Shown here: one piece after another, positions 1-8,861 of the stretch
Numbering within the stretch: position 1 is the first letter of the stretch
Layout: every line of letters starts with the position of its first letter
Assembly: GCF_017809215.1 (NCBI RefSeq)
Contig: NZ_CP065424.1
Coordinates: forward strand, 2,264,001 to 2,328,000
Length of the DNA stretch: 64,000 nt
Direction of reading: 5' to 3'
Source of the DNA: Heyndrickxia oleronia
GTDB lineage: Bacteria > Bacillota > Bacilli > Bacillales > Bacillaceae_C
Program-made: the position numbers and the translations under genes
Notes under the pieces: model-generated
The model's input: the letters and a program-made list of their open reading frames with translations, nothing else
The model's database searches: none
Told to the model about the DNA's origin: nothing

Positions 1-427
1 TTACACGAAAGAAATCGTGGCAGAAATCAAAGCAAGTAACAAAAAATACAAGCATGATAATATATCAACCAAAAATTGTCCTGACTGTGGAAAACCAATG
101 CTCGAGGTCAATGGGAAAAAGGGGAAGATGCTTGTATGTCAAGATAGAGAATGTGGTCACAGAAAAAATGTTTCACGTTTGACGAACGCTCGATGCCCTA
201 AATGTCATAAAAAGCTAGAGCTACGTGGCGAAGGTGAAGGGCAAATTTTTGCATGTCAATGTGGACACCGTGAAAAATTATCAGCATTTGAAGCACGTCG
301 TAAAAAGGAATCCCGTGGTAAAGTATCTAAACATGAAGTACAAAAATACATGAAAAATCAGCAAAAAAGTGAAGAGCCTTTAAATAATGCATTTAAAGAT
401 GCATTAAAAGGCTTGAAATTCGATTAA
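1..427 (+). CDS. topB: DNA topoisomerase III, C-terminal part (5' end outside window)
   Basis: The reading frame is open from the first bases of the window, so this is the 3' end of a longer gene. The visible ~140 residues hold paired cysteine motifs (CPDC, a CQDREC segment, CPKC, CQC) that form tandem zinc ribbons, then a basic tail ending in KGLKFD. Topoisomerase III enzymes of Bacillaceae end in such zinc ribbons, which bind single-stranded DNA; the catalytic toprim and tyrosine domains would lie upstream. A strong terminator follows the stop codon. A second, complete topoisomerase III gene lies at 33918-36095, so this genome carries two paralogues. The family call is confident; the missing catalytic part cannot be checked. 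Confidence 0.8.
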   Translation, partial: YTKEIVAEIKASNKKYKHDNISTKNCPDCGKPMLEVNGKKGKMLVCQDRECGHRKNVSRLTNARCPKCHKKLELRGEGEGQIFACQCGHREKLSAFEARRKKESRGKVSKHEVQKYMKNQQKSEEPLNNAFKDALKGLKFD

Positions 428-430
428 TCC

Positions 431-466
431 AAAAAAGAGGCAATTCAAAAGGTTGTCTCTTTTTTT
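431..466 (+). terminator. Rho-independent terminator after topB fragment
   Basis: An A-rich arm containing AAAAGAGGCAA pairs with TTGTCTCTTTT across a short loop and runs into a T-tract a few bases after the topB stop codon. It ends the topB transcript. Confidence 0.8.
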
Positions 467-478
467 GTACTTTTATTC

Positions 479-507
479 TTGAACTTATAAATAAACTTAG
501 GTAAAAT
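479..507 (+). promoter_or_regulatory. Probable sigma-A promoter of the short mprF-like gene
   Basis: TTGAAC at 479-484 and TAAAAT at 502-507 are separated by 17 bases, a good match to the vegetative consensus. The site lies just after the topB terminator and about 95 bases before the proposed GTG start at 602. Confidence 0.5.
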
Positions 508-601
508 ATTCTCTTGTTCAAAATTATTAATACATCAAAGTGCTGAGCAATAGAAAAGCTAATTAGCGCTATTGCCCATTCAATGGAGAAGCGGTGAATA
601 T

Positions 602-1573
602 GTGAAATTAAACAAAAAAAATTGGTTATTAGTTTTTAAAATTCTTTTTCCTGTTTCAATATTGTTTTTAATCGTTATTGAATCAGAAAATATGGTAAAA
701 TCAATCGATTTCAATTTATTAAAAAGTCATTTTATTGAGCTAACCCCACTAAAGTTAATTTTTATTATTATAGTAGGATTAGTCGCTATGGCTCCAACAT
801 TATTCTATGATGTTATTTTATGTAAAATTTTAAATTTAAAAATAAAAGTGCAAAAGTTGTTCAGTCTAGCTTGGATCATTAATAGTTTTTCTAATTTTCT
901 CGGATTTGGTGGGGCGATCGGTTTAAGTTTAAGAACTTACTTTTTTAAAAATTATGTAAAGGAAAAATCGCTAATTATAAAAAACATTGCAAAGGTTTCT
1001 GTTTTTTATTTATCAGGAACATCAATATTTTGTTTAATTACTGCTGTAGGTATTATCAAACCCACATTTTTGACGAAGATGAAATGGTTAAAAATTGCTG
1101 TTTGGTTTCTTGCAATGTATATTCCTTTTATATTATTAAGTCTTAAACTTAAAAATCGAAATAATCGAAGGTTTTCGTTTAGACAAAGTAAAATATTCTC
1201 ATTAATCATTGTTTCCATATTTGAGAAAATTGGTTCACTTTTACTCATTTTTGTTATTGCTCGTTTACTTAGTATTCACATTCAATTAATTCAACTCTTC
1301 CCTATTTATAGTATTGCAACTTGTGCTGGGTTTCTTAGCATGTTACCAGGGGGAATAGGTTCATTTGATTTTATCTTATTAATGGGATTCCACTACCATC
1401 ACATATCTTCAGAAACGGCATTATTAGTTTTACTTTTATTTAGAATTTGTTATTATTTTATTCCATTTATTATTGGGTGTGGATTATTTGGAACACGTAT
1501 ATTAAATCAGTTTATTCATTATTTAGTAAAAGGAAAAAATCAAAAAACTGAACCTCAATCCGTAAATTCATAA
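602..1573 (+). CDS. Flippase-domain-only MprF paralogue (UPF0104/YbhN-type membrane protein)
   Basis: This 323-residue integral membrane protein matches only the N-terminal flippase half of MprF. It shares long stretches with the full-length MprF at 2919-5447, such as NFLGFGG, GLSLR, KVS.FYLSG, KPTFL..MKWLKI and PGG.GSFD, in the same order. It lacks the soluble lysyl transfer domain. I chose the GTG at 602 because the sequence around it (VKLNKK) aligns with the MprF start (MKLNKR), including a shared upstream GGTG element; a TTG at 572 is the longer alternative. It could translocate lysyl-phosphatidylglycerol or another lipid. The duplication is visible in the sequence; the function is inferred. 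Confidence 0.8.
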   Translation: MKLNKKNWLLVFKILFPVSILFLIVIESENMVKSIDFNLLKSHFIELTPLKLIFIIIVGLVAMAPTLFYDVILCKILNLKIKVQKLFSLAWIINSFSNFLGFGGAIGLSLRTYFFKNYVKEKSLIIKNIAKVSVFYLSGTSIFCLITAVGIIKPTFLTKMKWLKIAVWFLAMYIPFILLSLKLKNRNNRRFSFRQSKIFSLIIVSIFEKIGSLLLIFVIARLLSIHIQLIQLFPIYSIATCAGFLSMLPGGIGSFDFILLMGFHYHHISSETALLVLLLFRICYYFIPFIIGCGLFGTRILNQFIHYLVKGKNQKTEPQSVNS

Positions 1574-1755
1574 ATGTTTTTATAAATAACTTTTCCTATT
1601 TTTATAACAGAACATATTATTTAAATATAAAATTCTCCTTGCAGAAGTGAGATAATTTGTATACAATAATCTATTGTAAGAGACAAGTGTATAAACTATA
1701 CAACCTAAGTACATTTATATCTTGCAAATATAAATTGACAGGTGGTAATAAAAAA

Positions 1756-2727
1756 ATGAGTGAAAAACCATATCGAGTATTATTGTATTACTTCTACACA
1801 AAAATTGAAAATCCTGAAGAATATGCTGCACAGCATCTAGCATATTGCAAAGATTTAGGGTTAAAAGGAAGAGTTCTAGTGGCCAATGAAGGAATTAATG
1901 GTACACTTTCAGGTCCGGTAGAACAAACAAATCAATATATGGAAATGATGAAAAATGATCCACGATTTGATGGAATTGTATTTAAAGTGGATGAAGCTGA
2001 TAAGCACGTATTTAAAAAAATGCATGTTAGACCAAGAAAAGAGTTAGTTACGCTTCGCTTAGAAGATGATATAAATCCAAATGAATTAACTGGTAAATAT
2101 TATAGTCCAAAAGAATTTTATGAGGCTATGCAAGATGAAGATACTGTTATTCTAGATGCTAGAAATGATTATGAATATGATCTTGGTCATTTCAAAGGAG
2201 CCATTCGTCCTGATATAGAAACATTTAGAGATCTTCCTAACTGGGTTCGCGAAAACAAAGAAAAATTTGAAGGCAAGAAAATTTTAACTTACTGTACTGG
2301 CGGTATCCGTTGTGAGAAGTTTTCTGGTTGGTTAGTTAGAGAAGGATTCGAAGATGTTGCACAACTTCATGGAGGGATCGTATCTTACGGTAAAGATCCA
2401 GAAGTACAAGGTGAACTTTGGGATGGTCAATGTTATGTCTTCGATGAGCGCATTGCTGTGCCAATTAACCAAAAAGAGCATGTAATTGTCGGTAAGGATT
2501 ACTTTACTGGGGAACCATGTGAACGATATGTTAATTGTGCAAATCCTGAATGTAATCGTCAAATGCTATGTTCTGAGGAAAACGAGCATAAATATTTAAG
2601 AGGTTGTTCACATGAATGTCGTGTTCATCCTAGAAATCTTTATATCAAAGAACATGGTTTAACTAAAGAGGAAGTAGCGGAAAGACTTCAAAAGATTGAA
2701 GAGGAAGAAACAGTTTCGCAAAGATAA
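1756..2727 (+). CDS. trhO: tRNA uridine(34) hydroxylase, rhodanese type
   Basis: This 323-residue cytoplasmic enzyme belongs to the TrhO (YceA/YbfQ) family, which makes 5-hydroxyuridine at tRNA position 34 using oxygen. The N-terminal acylphosphatase-like domain carries the VANEGINGT motif. A rhodanese domain follows with the loop CTGGIRC, whose catalytic cysteine is about residue 180. The C-terminal segment is cysteine-rich (CANPEC, CSHEC), as is usual for Gram-positive members. The ATG at 1756 is chosen because AGGTGG precedes it by a normal distance and the length then fits the family; the frame stays open 99 bases further upstream. A terminator follows. It separates the two mprF paralogues but seems unrelated to them in function. 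Confidence 0.88.
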   Translation: MSEKPYRVLLYYFYTKIENPEEYAAQHLAYCKDLGLKGRVLVANEGINGTLSGPVEQTNQYMEMMKNDPRFDGIVFKVDEADKHVFKKMHVRPRKELVTLRLEDDINPNELTGKYYSPKEFYEAMQDEDTVILDARNDYEYDLGHFKGAIRPDIETFRDLPNWVRENKEKFEGKKILTYCTGGIRCEKFSGWLVREGFEDVAQLHGGIVSYGKDPEVQGELWDGQCYVFDERIAVPINQKEHVIVGKDYFTGEPCERYVNCANPECNRQMLCSEENEHKYLRGCSHECRVHPRNLYIKEHGLTKEEVAERLQKIEEEETVSQR

Positions 2728-2740
2728 TATGATAAAAACC

Positions 2741-2778
2741 AAAAAACACTCAAGTAGCAATACTTGGGTTGTTTTTTT
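2741..2778 (+). terminator. Rho-independent terminator after trhO
   Basis: The arms TCAAGTA and TACTTGG with flanking A and T runs form a stable hairpin followed by a T-tract 14 bases after the trhO stop codon. Confidence 0.85.
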
Positions 2779-2918
2779 GTAATCCTTTAACTGAAAAAAT
2801 AGTTAGTATATACATATATTATGAATAATGAATAGTATTAGTAATTTGAAAGAAAATAAATGGAAAAAAGGTAGGCAAAATAAACAAAAAAGGTGAGTGT
2901 TGGAAAGCTGGTGTAAAC

Positions 2919-5447
2919 ATGAAACTTAACAAAAGAAAGTTATTATCAATATTAAAAATAGCCTTTCCAATCATACTTTTAGTTTTAATTTTATTTGAAT
3001 CTAAAAGTATGGTGAAGGATTTTAATATTGATTTGTTAAAAAATAATATTTCAGAACTAAATTTATCTAAATTATTGCTTATTTTTTTACTTGGGATTAT
3101 CGCAGTATCTCCAATGCTATTTTACGATATTATCCTATGTAAATTATTAAATTTGAAGTTACAATTTAAAAAGATTCTATCTTATTCATGGATTGTTAAT
3201 ACATTTTCAAATTTTCTTGGTTTTGGTGGTGTAATTGGTTTAAGCCTAAGAGGGTACTTTTACAAAGACCACTATAATGAAAAGGACGCTATTATTAAAA
3301 GTATAGCGAAGGTTTCGATATTCTATTTATCTGGGGTCTCTATTTTATGCTGGTTCGTTGCTTTAGGAATATTTAAACCGACTTTTCTAGAAGAAATGAA
3401 ATGGCTAAAAATCGTTGTGTGGGTAATTGCTTTATACATCCCGTTTCTATTAATTAGTTTTAAACTCAAAAATCTTAAAAACAAGGATTTTTCATTTAAA
3501 AACAACTATTTATTAGAATTAATGGTTATATCGTTGCTAGAGTGGATGGGTTCACTCGTTTTATTTTATCTAATTGCGAGATTGCTTCATGTTCAAATTA
3601 GTTTTGGACATTTGTTCCCAATTTTTATTGTTGCAGCTTGTGCTGGAATTATAAGTATGATTCCAGGGGGATTAGGCTCATTCGATCTGGTTCTTTTAAT
3701 GGGATTTGAATTTTATCATATTCCATCAGAACAGGTTTTACTTATATTACTTTTATATCGAGTGAGTTACTATATTATCCCATTTTTAATAGCCGTTTTA
3801 TTATTTGGCCGTCACTTTTGGAATTTACTTGACGTACAGTATAAACAAATTTTTTACACAATAACAAAAAATGTTAGTCATATGGTCTTAAGTCTTCTTG
3901 TTTTTTTATCAGGGATTATCTTACTTTTGTCTGCTTCATTACCTGGAGTACTAGATAGAATAAAATTTTTAAGGGGTTTTCTTTCCTCTCCATTAATGGA
4001 CTTTTCACATCAGTTAACAATCGTTTCAGGATTTTTGTTAATACTTCTTTCCCGTGGTATTGAATATAAAGTTAGATGGGCATATTACTCGACATTAATT
4101 GTTTTAATCAGTGCATCAATCCTTTGTCTTGTTAAGGGATTGGATTATGAGGAAACTATTTATTTAAGTTTTGTTGCATTAATGCTCGTTATTTCAAAGA
4201 AACGTTTTTATCGAATAAATTTTGTAATAACATGGGGGAGAGCATTATTTGATTTTTGTGTAATTCTTTTTTTCACTTTTCTTTATATCATCATCGGTTA
4301 TTATAATTTGCCGGACAGCAAGTTGAAAATTCCAAGCTTTATTCGTAAATATATGATTGTGGATGCAGGTGACTTAATTATTAGTGCAATCATTGGTTTA
4401 GTTATTGCAGCGATCATCATGTTCTGTACATACTTATTTATAAAACCACGAACACTTGAATTTTTTCCAATTGAAAAAGAAAAAGTAAAAGCACATCTTC
4501 AAAAGTATGGGGGAACTGTTCTATCGCATCTTGTTTTCTTAAATGATAAAAAGGTGTTTTGGAATGAAACCGGACAAGTTATGTTTATGTATCAAAAATA
4601 TGCCGATAAGCTTGTTATTTTAGGGGATCCAATTGGTAAGAAGGATGAAATCCTTCATTCTATTGAAGAATTCCAAGATTTTGCTGATTTGTATGGATAT
4701 ACACCTGCATATTATCAAGTGACGAAAGAACTATTACCAAAATTACATGAAAATGGTTATGACTTCTTTAAACTTGGTGAAGAGGCATTTGTTGATATAC
4801 AGTCATTTACTTTAACAGGAAGTAAAATGAAAGGTCTTCGTGCTACAAAGAATAAGTTCGAAAAGGAAGGGTATACATTCAAAATCATTGAACCACCTTT
4901 TTCCGCTGAACAGTTTAGCATACTCAAAAATATATCTGATCAATGGCTAGGTGAAAAGAAAGAGAAAGGATTTTCATTAGGCTATTATGACGAGGATTAT
5001 TTAAATAAGGCTCCAATAGCTATTCTTAATGATGCTGAAAATCATACAATTGCATTTGCAAGTATAATGCCAGTATATGATCAGCAAACAACTTTATCTA
5101 TTGATTTAATGAGATATTTACCAGAAGCACCACCTGGAACCATGGATTTTCTATTTTTAGGAGTTATTGAATGGGGCAAAATGAACGGATATGAACGTTA
5201 TAATTTAGGGATGGCGCCTCTTGCTAATGTTGGTTTGTCCAAGTACTCTTTTACTGGAGAAAAAATAGCCTCGCAAATTTATACGCATGGTAATTTTGTT
5301 TATCATTTTAAGGGCCTTAAGAGGTTTAAAGAAAAATATGCCAATTATTGGGAACCGAAATATTTGGCTTACCGTAAAAAAACATCCTTACCAATTACAA
5401 TGGCTCAAATAGCCCTACTTATTTCAAAAAAACGCCCCGTTCAATAA
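2919..5447 (+). CDS. mprF: Phosphatidylglycerol lysyltransferase/flippase MprF
   Basis: At 842 residues this is a full-length MprF. Residues 1 to about 505 hold roughly fourteen membrane segments (lipid flippase); the cytosolic part from about residue 510 is the aminoacyl-PG synthase domain (DUF2156). MprF transfers lysine from lysyl-tRNA to phosphatidylglycerol and flips the product outward, reducing negative surface charge and raising resistance to cationic peptides. The N-terminal third is clearly paralogous to the protein at 602-1573. The ATG at 2919 follows an AAAGCTGGTG element like the one before the short copy. The stop codon lies inside the loop of a terminator shared with the convergent pepF. 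Confidence 0.92.
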   Translation: MKLNKRKLLSILKIAFPIILLVLILFESKSMVKDFNIDLLKNNISELNLSKLLLIFLLGIIAVSPMLFYDIILCKLLNLKLQFKKILSYSWIVNTFSNFLGFGGVIGLSLRGYFYKDHYNEKDAIIKSIAKVSIFYLSGVSILCWFVALGIFKPTFLEEMKWLKIVVWVIALYIPFLLISFKLKNLKNKDFSFKNNYLLELMVISLLEWMGSLVLFYLIARLLHVQISFGHLFPIFIVAACAGIISMIPGGLGSFDLVLLMGFEFYHIPSEQVLLILLLYRVSYYIIPFLIAVLLFGRHFWNLLDVQYKQIFYTITKNVSHMVLSLLVFLSGIILLLSASLPGVLDRIKFLRGFLSSPLMDFSHQLTIVSGFLLILLSRGIEYKVRWAYYSTLIVLISASILCLVKGLDYEETIYLSFVALMLVISKKRFYRINFVITWGRALFDFCVILFFTFLYIIIGYYNLPDSKLKIPSFIRKYMIVDAGDLIISAIIGLVIAAIIMFCTYLFIKPRTLEFFPIEKEKVKAHLQKYGGTVLSHLVFLNDKKVFWNETGQVMFMYQKYADKLVILGDPIGKKDEILHSIEEFQDFADLYGYTPAYYQVTKELLPKLHENGYDFFKLGEEAFVDIQSFTLTGSKMKGLRATKNKFEKEGYTFKIIEPPFSAEQFSILKNISDQWLGEKKEKGFSLGYYDEDYLNKAPIAILNDAENHTIAFASIMPVYDQQTTLSIDLMRYLPEAPPGTMDFLFLGVIEWGKMNGYERYNLGMAPLANVGLSKYSFTGEKIASQIYTHGNFVYHFKGLKRFKEKYANYWEPKYLAYRKKTSLPITMAQIALLISKKRPVQ

Positions 5448-5464
5448 AACGGGGTGTTTTTTTA
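5427..5464. terminator. Bidirectional terminator between mprF and pepF
   Basis: AACGCCCCGTT pairs with AACGGGGTGTT and has an A run on the left and a T run on the right, so it can stop transcription from both convergent genes. The mprF stop codon is in the loop. Confidence 0.9.
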
Positions 5465-5479
5465 TCTCTTTAGAGTACT

Positions 5480-7294
5480 TTAATTATAACTATTCTCTAA
5501 TTCTTCGACTAATTTACCTACATAAGAGACTGCACTTCTTATTGCAGCAGGTTTTGACATGTCAACACCTGCTTTTTTAATGAGTTCGAGCGGTTTTAAA
5601 GTGCCACCAGATTTTAATACATCTAGCCAGCGCTCAACAGCAGGTTGACCTTCATTCTTAATCATTCCTGCAACGGCAGTGGAAACAGTTAACCCAGCAG
5701 AATAAGTATAAGGGTAAAGTCCCATATAATAATGCGGCTGACGCATCCAAGTCAAGCTTGCACCTTCATCTATCTCAACAGCATCTCCCCAGAAATTTTG
5801 CAATAATTCTCTTTTTTGCTCACAAAGTGTAGTAGCTGTGATTGGTTTACCATCCTCCGCTAGCTTATATACGCGTCGCTGTAATTCACCTTCTAATAAG
5901 TGAGTGACAAAGTTATGATAGTATGTGCCTAATAGTTGAGAAATTACCCATCTTTTCATCCGTTTATCATCAGTAGTAGATAGAATATGGTCTGCAAGAA
6001 GCAACTCATTCATCGTTGAAGGAGCTTCAATAAAATAAGTAGATGGCCTTGTATTTACGACCCGCTGATTTTTTCCTGCTAGATAAAAATGACCTGCGTG
6101 ACCAAGTTCATGTGCTAATACAAATGCTCCTCTCATTGTATCCGTCCATGTAATTAAAATGAAAGGATGCACTCCATAAGGACTAGAGCAAAAAGCACCT
6201 GTAGATTTTCCGATATTATCCGCTAAATCAACCCATCTCTCTGATAAGGCAGTTTGAATCATATCACTATATTCTGGTCCCATGATTTGTAATGCTTCAA
6301 TAATCAATTTCGATGCTTCTTCATATGTCGTTCGTGGATTGAATTCGGGATCTAGTGGTGCTTTTAAATCACAGAAAAGCATTTTATCAAGACCTAATTC
6401 CCGTTTCTTTAATTGAGCAAAGCGCCTCATAATTGGAGCAAGCTCTGTTTGAAGGACATCTAACTGGTTATGATACATTTCTAAGGTTACGTGCTGTGGA
6501 TGTAACAGCATTTCAGTGACAGAATTATATTTTCTAATACGGGATAGAGCAACCTGCTTTGTTACTTCAGTAGCATATGTTCCGGCAAATGTATTTTTAT
6601 ATTGGTTTAAAGAATGATTAAAGGATGAATATGCTTTTCTACGCAGGTCCGTATCTGCAGACAATTCATATCGATCCTCATAAAGGGCAAATGACATAGG
6701 AAGTAAATTCCCATCCTTATCTTCAATGTCCGAAAATTGCATGTCTGATGATTTACCACGCTGATAGATCATATAAGGTGCATCATGAACTTCACCTAAT
6801 GAAGCCAATGTTTCTTCTAATTCAGCTGATAATGTATGTGGTTTTTTCTCTAATAAATCTTCTAGATAGTTTTTAAAGACGTTTAATTCAGGTTCTTGCT
6901 GTATGTATTGTTCAATCGTGCCATTAGGTAATGCAAGGATCTCTGTATCTAAAAAGGATAAGGCAGCACTAATATTAGCTAGCATCGAAGCCATTCTTGC
7001 TGAATTTCCTTGATTTAAGGGACTTGTTCCATCCTCAGATGAGCGTAGACTTGCATAGGTTGCTACTCTTATCAATCTTAAGTGAAGTTTTTCTTCTGCT
7101 TTTAAGCAATTTAATAAAGTTTTTCCACCTTCACTTAATTTTCCTCGATATTGTGTAACAGTTGGTAAATCATTTTGTATGGCTTTAAGCTCATTGTTCC
7201 ATTCATCATCAGTTGCAAACAAATCTTCAAGCTTCCATGTGTGCTCTACAGGTACCTCTGAGCGTGCAATGCGTTTTTGCAGTGTTTTTTCCAT
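5480..7294 (-). CDS. pepF: Oligoendopeptidase F, M3 family zinc metallopeptidase
   Basis: This 604-residue cytoplasmic peptidase has the zinc motif HELGH at about residues 395-399, followed by GHFYLAG and, 28 residues later, the third-ligand region EAPSTMNE. These define M3 peptidases of the PepF group, which cleave short peptides in protein turnover and peptide recycling. The length is normal for PepF. The ATG is preceded by AAAGGAG on the minus strand. It is transcribed alone and converges on mprF through a shared terminator. The substrate is not evident from the sequence. Confidence 0.93.
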   Translation of the reverse strand: MEKTLQKRIARSEVPVEHTWKLEDLFATDDEWNNELKAIQNDLPTVTQYRGKLSEGGKTLLNCLKAEEKLHLRLIRVATYASLRSSEDGTSPLNQGNSARMASMLANISAALSFLDTEILALPNGTIEQYIQQEPELNVFKNYLEDLLEKKPHTLSAELEETLASLGEVHDAPYMIYQRGKSSDMQFSDIEDKDGNLLPMSFALYEDRYELSADTDLRRKAYSSFNHSLNQYKNTFAGTYATEVTKQVALSRIRKYNSVTEMLLHPQHVTLEMYHNQLDVLQTELAPIMRRFAQLKKRELGLDKMLFCDLKAPLDPEFNPRTTYEEASKLIIEALQIMGPEYSDMIQTALSERWVDLADNIGKSTGAFCSSPYGVHPFILITWTDTMRGAFVLAHELGHAGHFYLAGKNQRVVNTRPSTYFIEAPSTMNELLLADHILSTTDDKRMKRWVISQLLGTYYHNFVTHLLEGELQRRVYKLAEDGKPITATTLCEQKRELLQNFWGDAVEIDEGASLTWMRQPHYYMGLYPYTYSAGLTVSTAVAGMIKNEGQPAVERWLDVLKSGGTLKPLELIKKAGVDMSKPAAIRSAVSYVGKLVEELENSYN

Positions 7295-7444
7295 AATGTG
7301 ATTCTCCTTTTTGATGAGATATTTCGGTGCACTAATTAATTCTATTATATATGAATCTTTTTATTTTTCATATAATTTTTTATATGAAGTTAAAAAGGAT
7401 AATATTTCAATTTATAAAAAATATGTTTGTTCATAAAATAACAT

Positions 7445-7459
7445 TGTTCATTATGAACA
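7445..7459. promoter_or_regulatory. Perfect 15-base palindrome, operator-like
   Basis: TGTTCATTATGAACA is a perfect inverted repeat with one central base, 33 bases before the first DUF1657 start codon. A further half-site (TGTTCATAA) lies about 15 bases upstream. It looks like a dimeric repressor site or part of a promoter; the binding protein is unknown. Confidence 0.4.
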
Positions 7460-7492
7460 TCCCAATACCTAAACGAAAAAGGGGTTATGTAC

Positions 7493-7699
7493 ATGACTGT
7501 TATTACAAATATTAAACAAACTGTTTCTGGATTAAAAAGTGCACAAGCGAATTTAGAAACTTTCGCATTACAAACTGACAATCAACAGGCAAAACAGCTA
7601 TATCAAACATGTGCTCAGCAAACACAATCAATCATTGATACGTTAACTCCAAGAATGAATGAAGTTGAGCAAGAAGAACCACAATATAAGCAACAGTAA
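7493..7699 (+). CDS. DUF1657 small protein (first copy)
   Basis: This 68-residue soluble, helical protein belongs to the DUF1657 family: SGLKSAQANLETFALQT, then a Q-rich helix and the end EQEEPQYKQQ. The ATG at 7493 is chosen because AAAGGGG precedes it by 8 bases; the ATG six bases earlier is too close. DUF1657 proteins accompany YetF and SpoVA-type genes in spore-formers, notably in the mobile spoVA2mob operon linked to spore heat resistance. Here it starts a three-gene run with a second copy and a YetF-like protein. Its biochemical role is unknown; a spore role is inferred from family context. Confidence 0.8.
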   Translation: MTVITNIKQTVSGLKSAQANLETFALQTDNQQAKQLYQTCAQQTQSIIDTLTPRMNEVEQEEPQYKQQ

Positions 7700-7717
7700 G
7701 GAAATGAATAAAATGAG

Positions 7718-7754
7718 AAAGGGACTGTCATCCTGCAAATCGGCAGTCCTTTTC
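7718..7754 (+). terminator. Hairpin between the two DUF1657 genes
   Basis: AAAGGGACTG pairs with CAGTCCTTTT (one G-U pair) and leads into a short T run. It could be a weak terminator or an mRNA-stabilising hairpin setting the ratio of the first gene to the next two. Confidence 0.55.
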
Positions 7755-7772
7755 AAAAAAAGGAATGATGAT

Positions 7773-7976
7773 ATGACGATTGCATCGGATGTAAAATCAT
7801 GTATTGCAAGCTTAAATGGAGCAAAGAACAATTTTAGTCAGCTCGCATTAAAGGCTGTTGATGAGAAAGCGCAAAAAGAATTCCATGAATGTATGATGGA
7901 AACCGAGGAAATTATAAATGACTTACAAAAACGATTAGTTATTCTTGAACGCGAAGAACCACAATACAAAAATTAA
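7773..7976 (+). CDS. DUF1657 small protein (second copy)
   Basis: This 67-residue protein is paralogous to the one at 7493-7699: both start MT-I, share the A-x-x-x-L-A-L core and end EREEPQYKN or EQEEPQYKQQ. The ATG at 7773 follows AAAAGGAATGATGAT; longer frames upstream run through the hairpin and are unlikely to be translated. The yetF-like gene starts 18 bases after the stop, so the two are surely co-transcribed. Function is unknown. Confidence 0.8.
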   Translation: MTIASDVKSCIASLNGAKNNFSQLALKAVDEKAQKEFHECMMETEEIINDLQKRLVILEREEPQYKN

Positions 7977-7994
7977 TAGGAGGGGAGTGTTACA

Positions 7995-8861
7995 ATGTCT
8001 GTACCGGCATGGTTTGAGGTCATTTTAAGGTCAATCACAGCACTTATAGTATTATTTTTCATAACAAAATTTCTTGGAAGAAAGCAGATTACTCAACTGA
8101 CACTTTTTGAATACATTATAGCAATAACTATTGGAAGTATCGTTGCTGAGATTTCCACAGGTATCGAGAAAAACTTTTTATATGGTATATATAGTCTGTT
8201 AGTCTGGAGCTTACTTCCTTTAGGCATTTTATTTCTTTCGTTAAAAAGCAAAAAATTCAGGGATTTTATTGATGGTACACCGAAAGTAATTATAAAAGAA
8301 GGAAAAATACAAGAAGATACTTTAACTAAGGAAAAATATACGGTAGATGATTTAACGGAGCTTTTAAGAAAAAAGAATGCATTTAATCTGGCAGATGTTG
8401 AATTTGCTGTCTTAGAACCAAATGGTGACTTAAATGTTCTTCTTAAAAAAGAAAACCAACCTATTACACCTAAAGATATCCAATTACAGGTGGCACCTGA
8501 GAAGGAGGCAAAAACAGTAATATCAGAAGGTCAGATACTAGATGAGGCTTTAGGGGAAACGGTTTTTAATCGAGCTTGGTTAAAGGCGGAATTAGAAAAA
8601 TTAAATGTTGCCCTTGATAATGTTTTTATCGGTCAAATTGATTCATACGGAAAATTAACTGTTGATATTTATGACGATAAAATTCAATTGCCAAATTCCC
8701 AGGAACGAGCTCTTTTATTAGCGACTCTTAAAAAATGTCAAGCAGATCTTGAATTATTTACATTAGCAACAGAATCAAAACCTGCTCAAGAAATGTATAA
8801 ACTGAATGCGAAGAGAATTGAAAATATGGTCAACAGGATCAAACCTTTTTTAGTAGAATAG
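7995..8861 (+). CDS. YetF-like DUF421 membrane protein with C-terminal DUF1657 domain
   Basis: This 288-residue protein has three N-terminal membrane segments (about residues 8-85, including FLGRKQITQLT and TIGSIVAEIS), then the cytosolic DUF421 fold to about residue 230. The last ~50 residues (LKKCQADLELFTLATES onward) match the two upstream DUF1657 proteins, so this is a DUF421-DUF1657 fusion as in the last gene of spoVA2mob operons. A strong AGGAGGGG ribosome site precedes the ATG. The stop codon directly abuts the stop of the convergent hydroxylase gene, with no terminator between. Spore membrane location is inferred from the family. Confidence 0.85.
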   Translation: MSVPAWFEVILRSITALIVLFFITKFLGRKQITQLTLFEYIIAITIGSIVAEISTGIEKNFLYGIYSLLVWSLLPLGILFLSLKSKKFRDFIDGTPKVIIKEGKIQEDTLTKEKYTVDDLTELLRKKNAFNLADVEFAVLEPNGDLNVLLKKENQPITPKDIQLQVAPEKEAKTVISEGQILDEALGETVFNRAWLKAELEKLNVALDNVFIGQIDSYGKLTVDIYDDKIQLPNSQERALLLATLKKCQADLELFTLATESKPAQEMYKLNAKRIENMVNRIKPFLVE

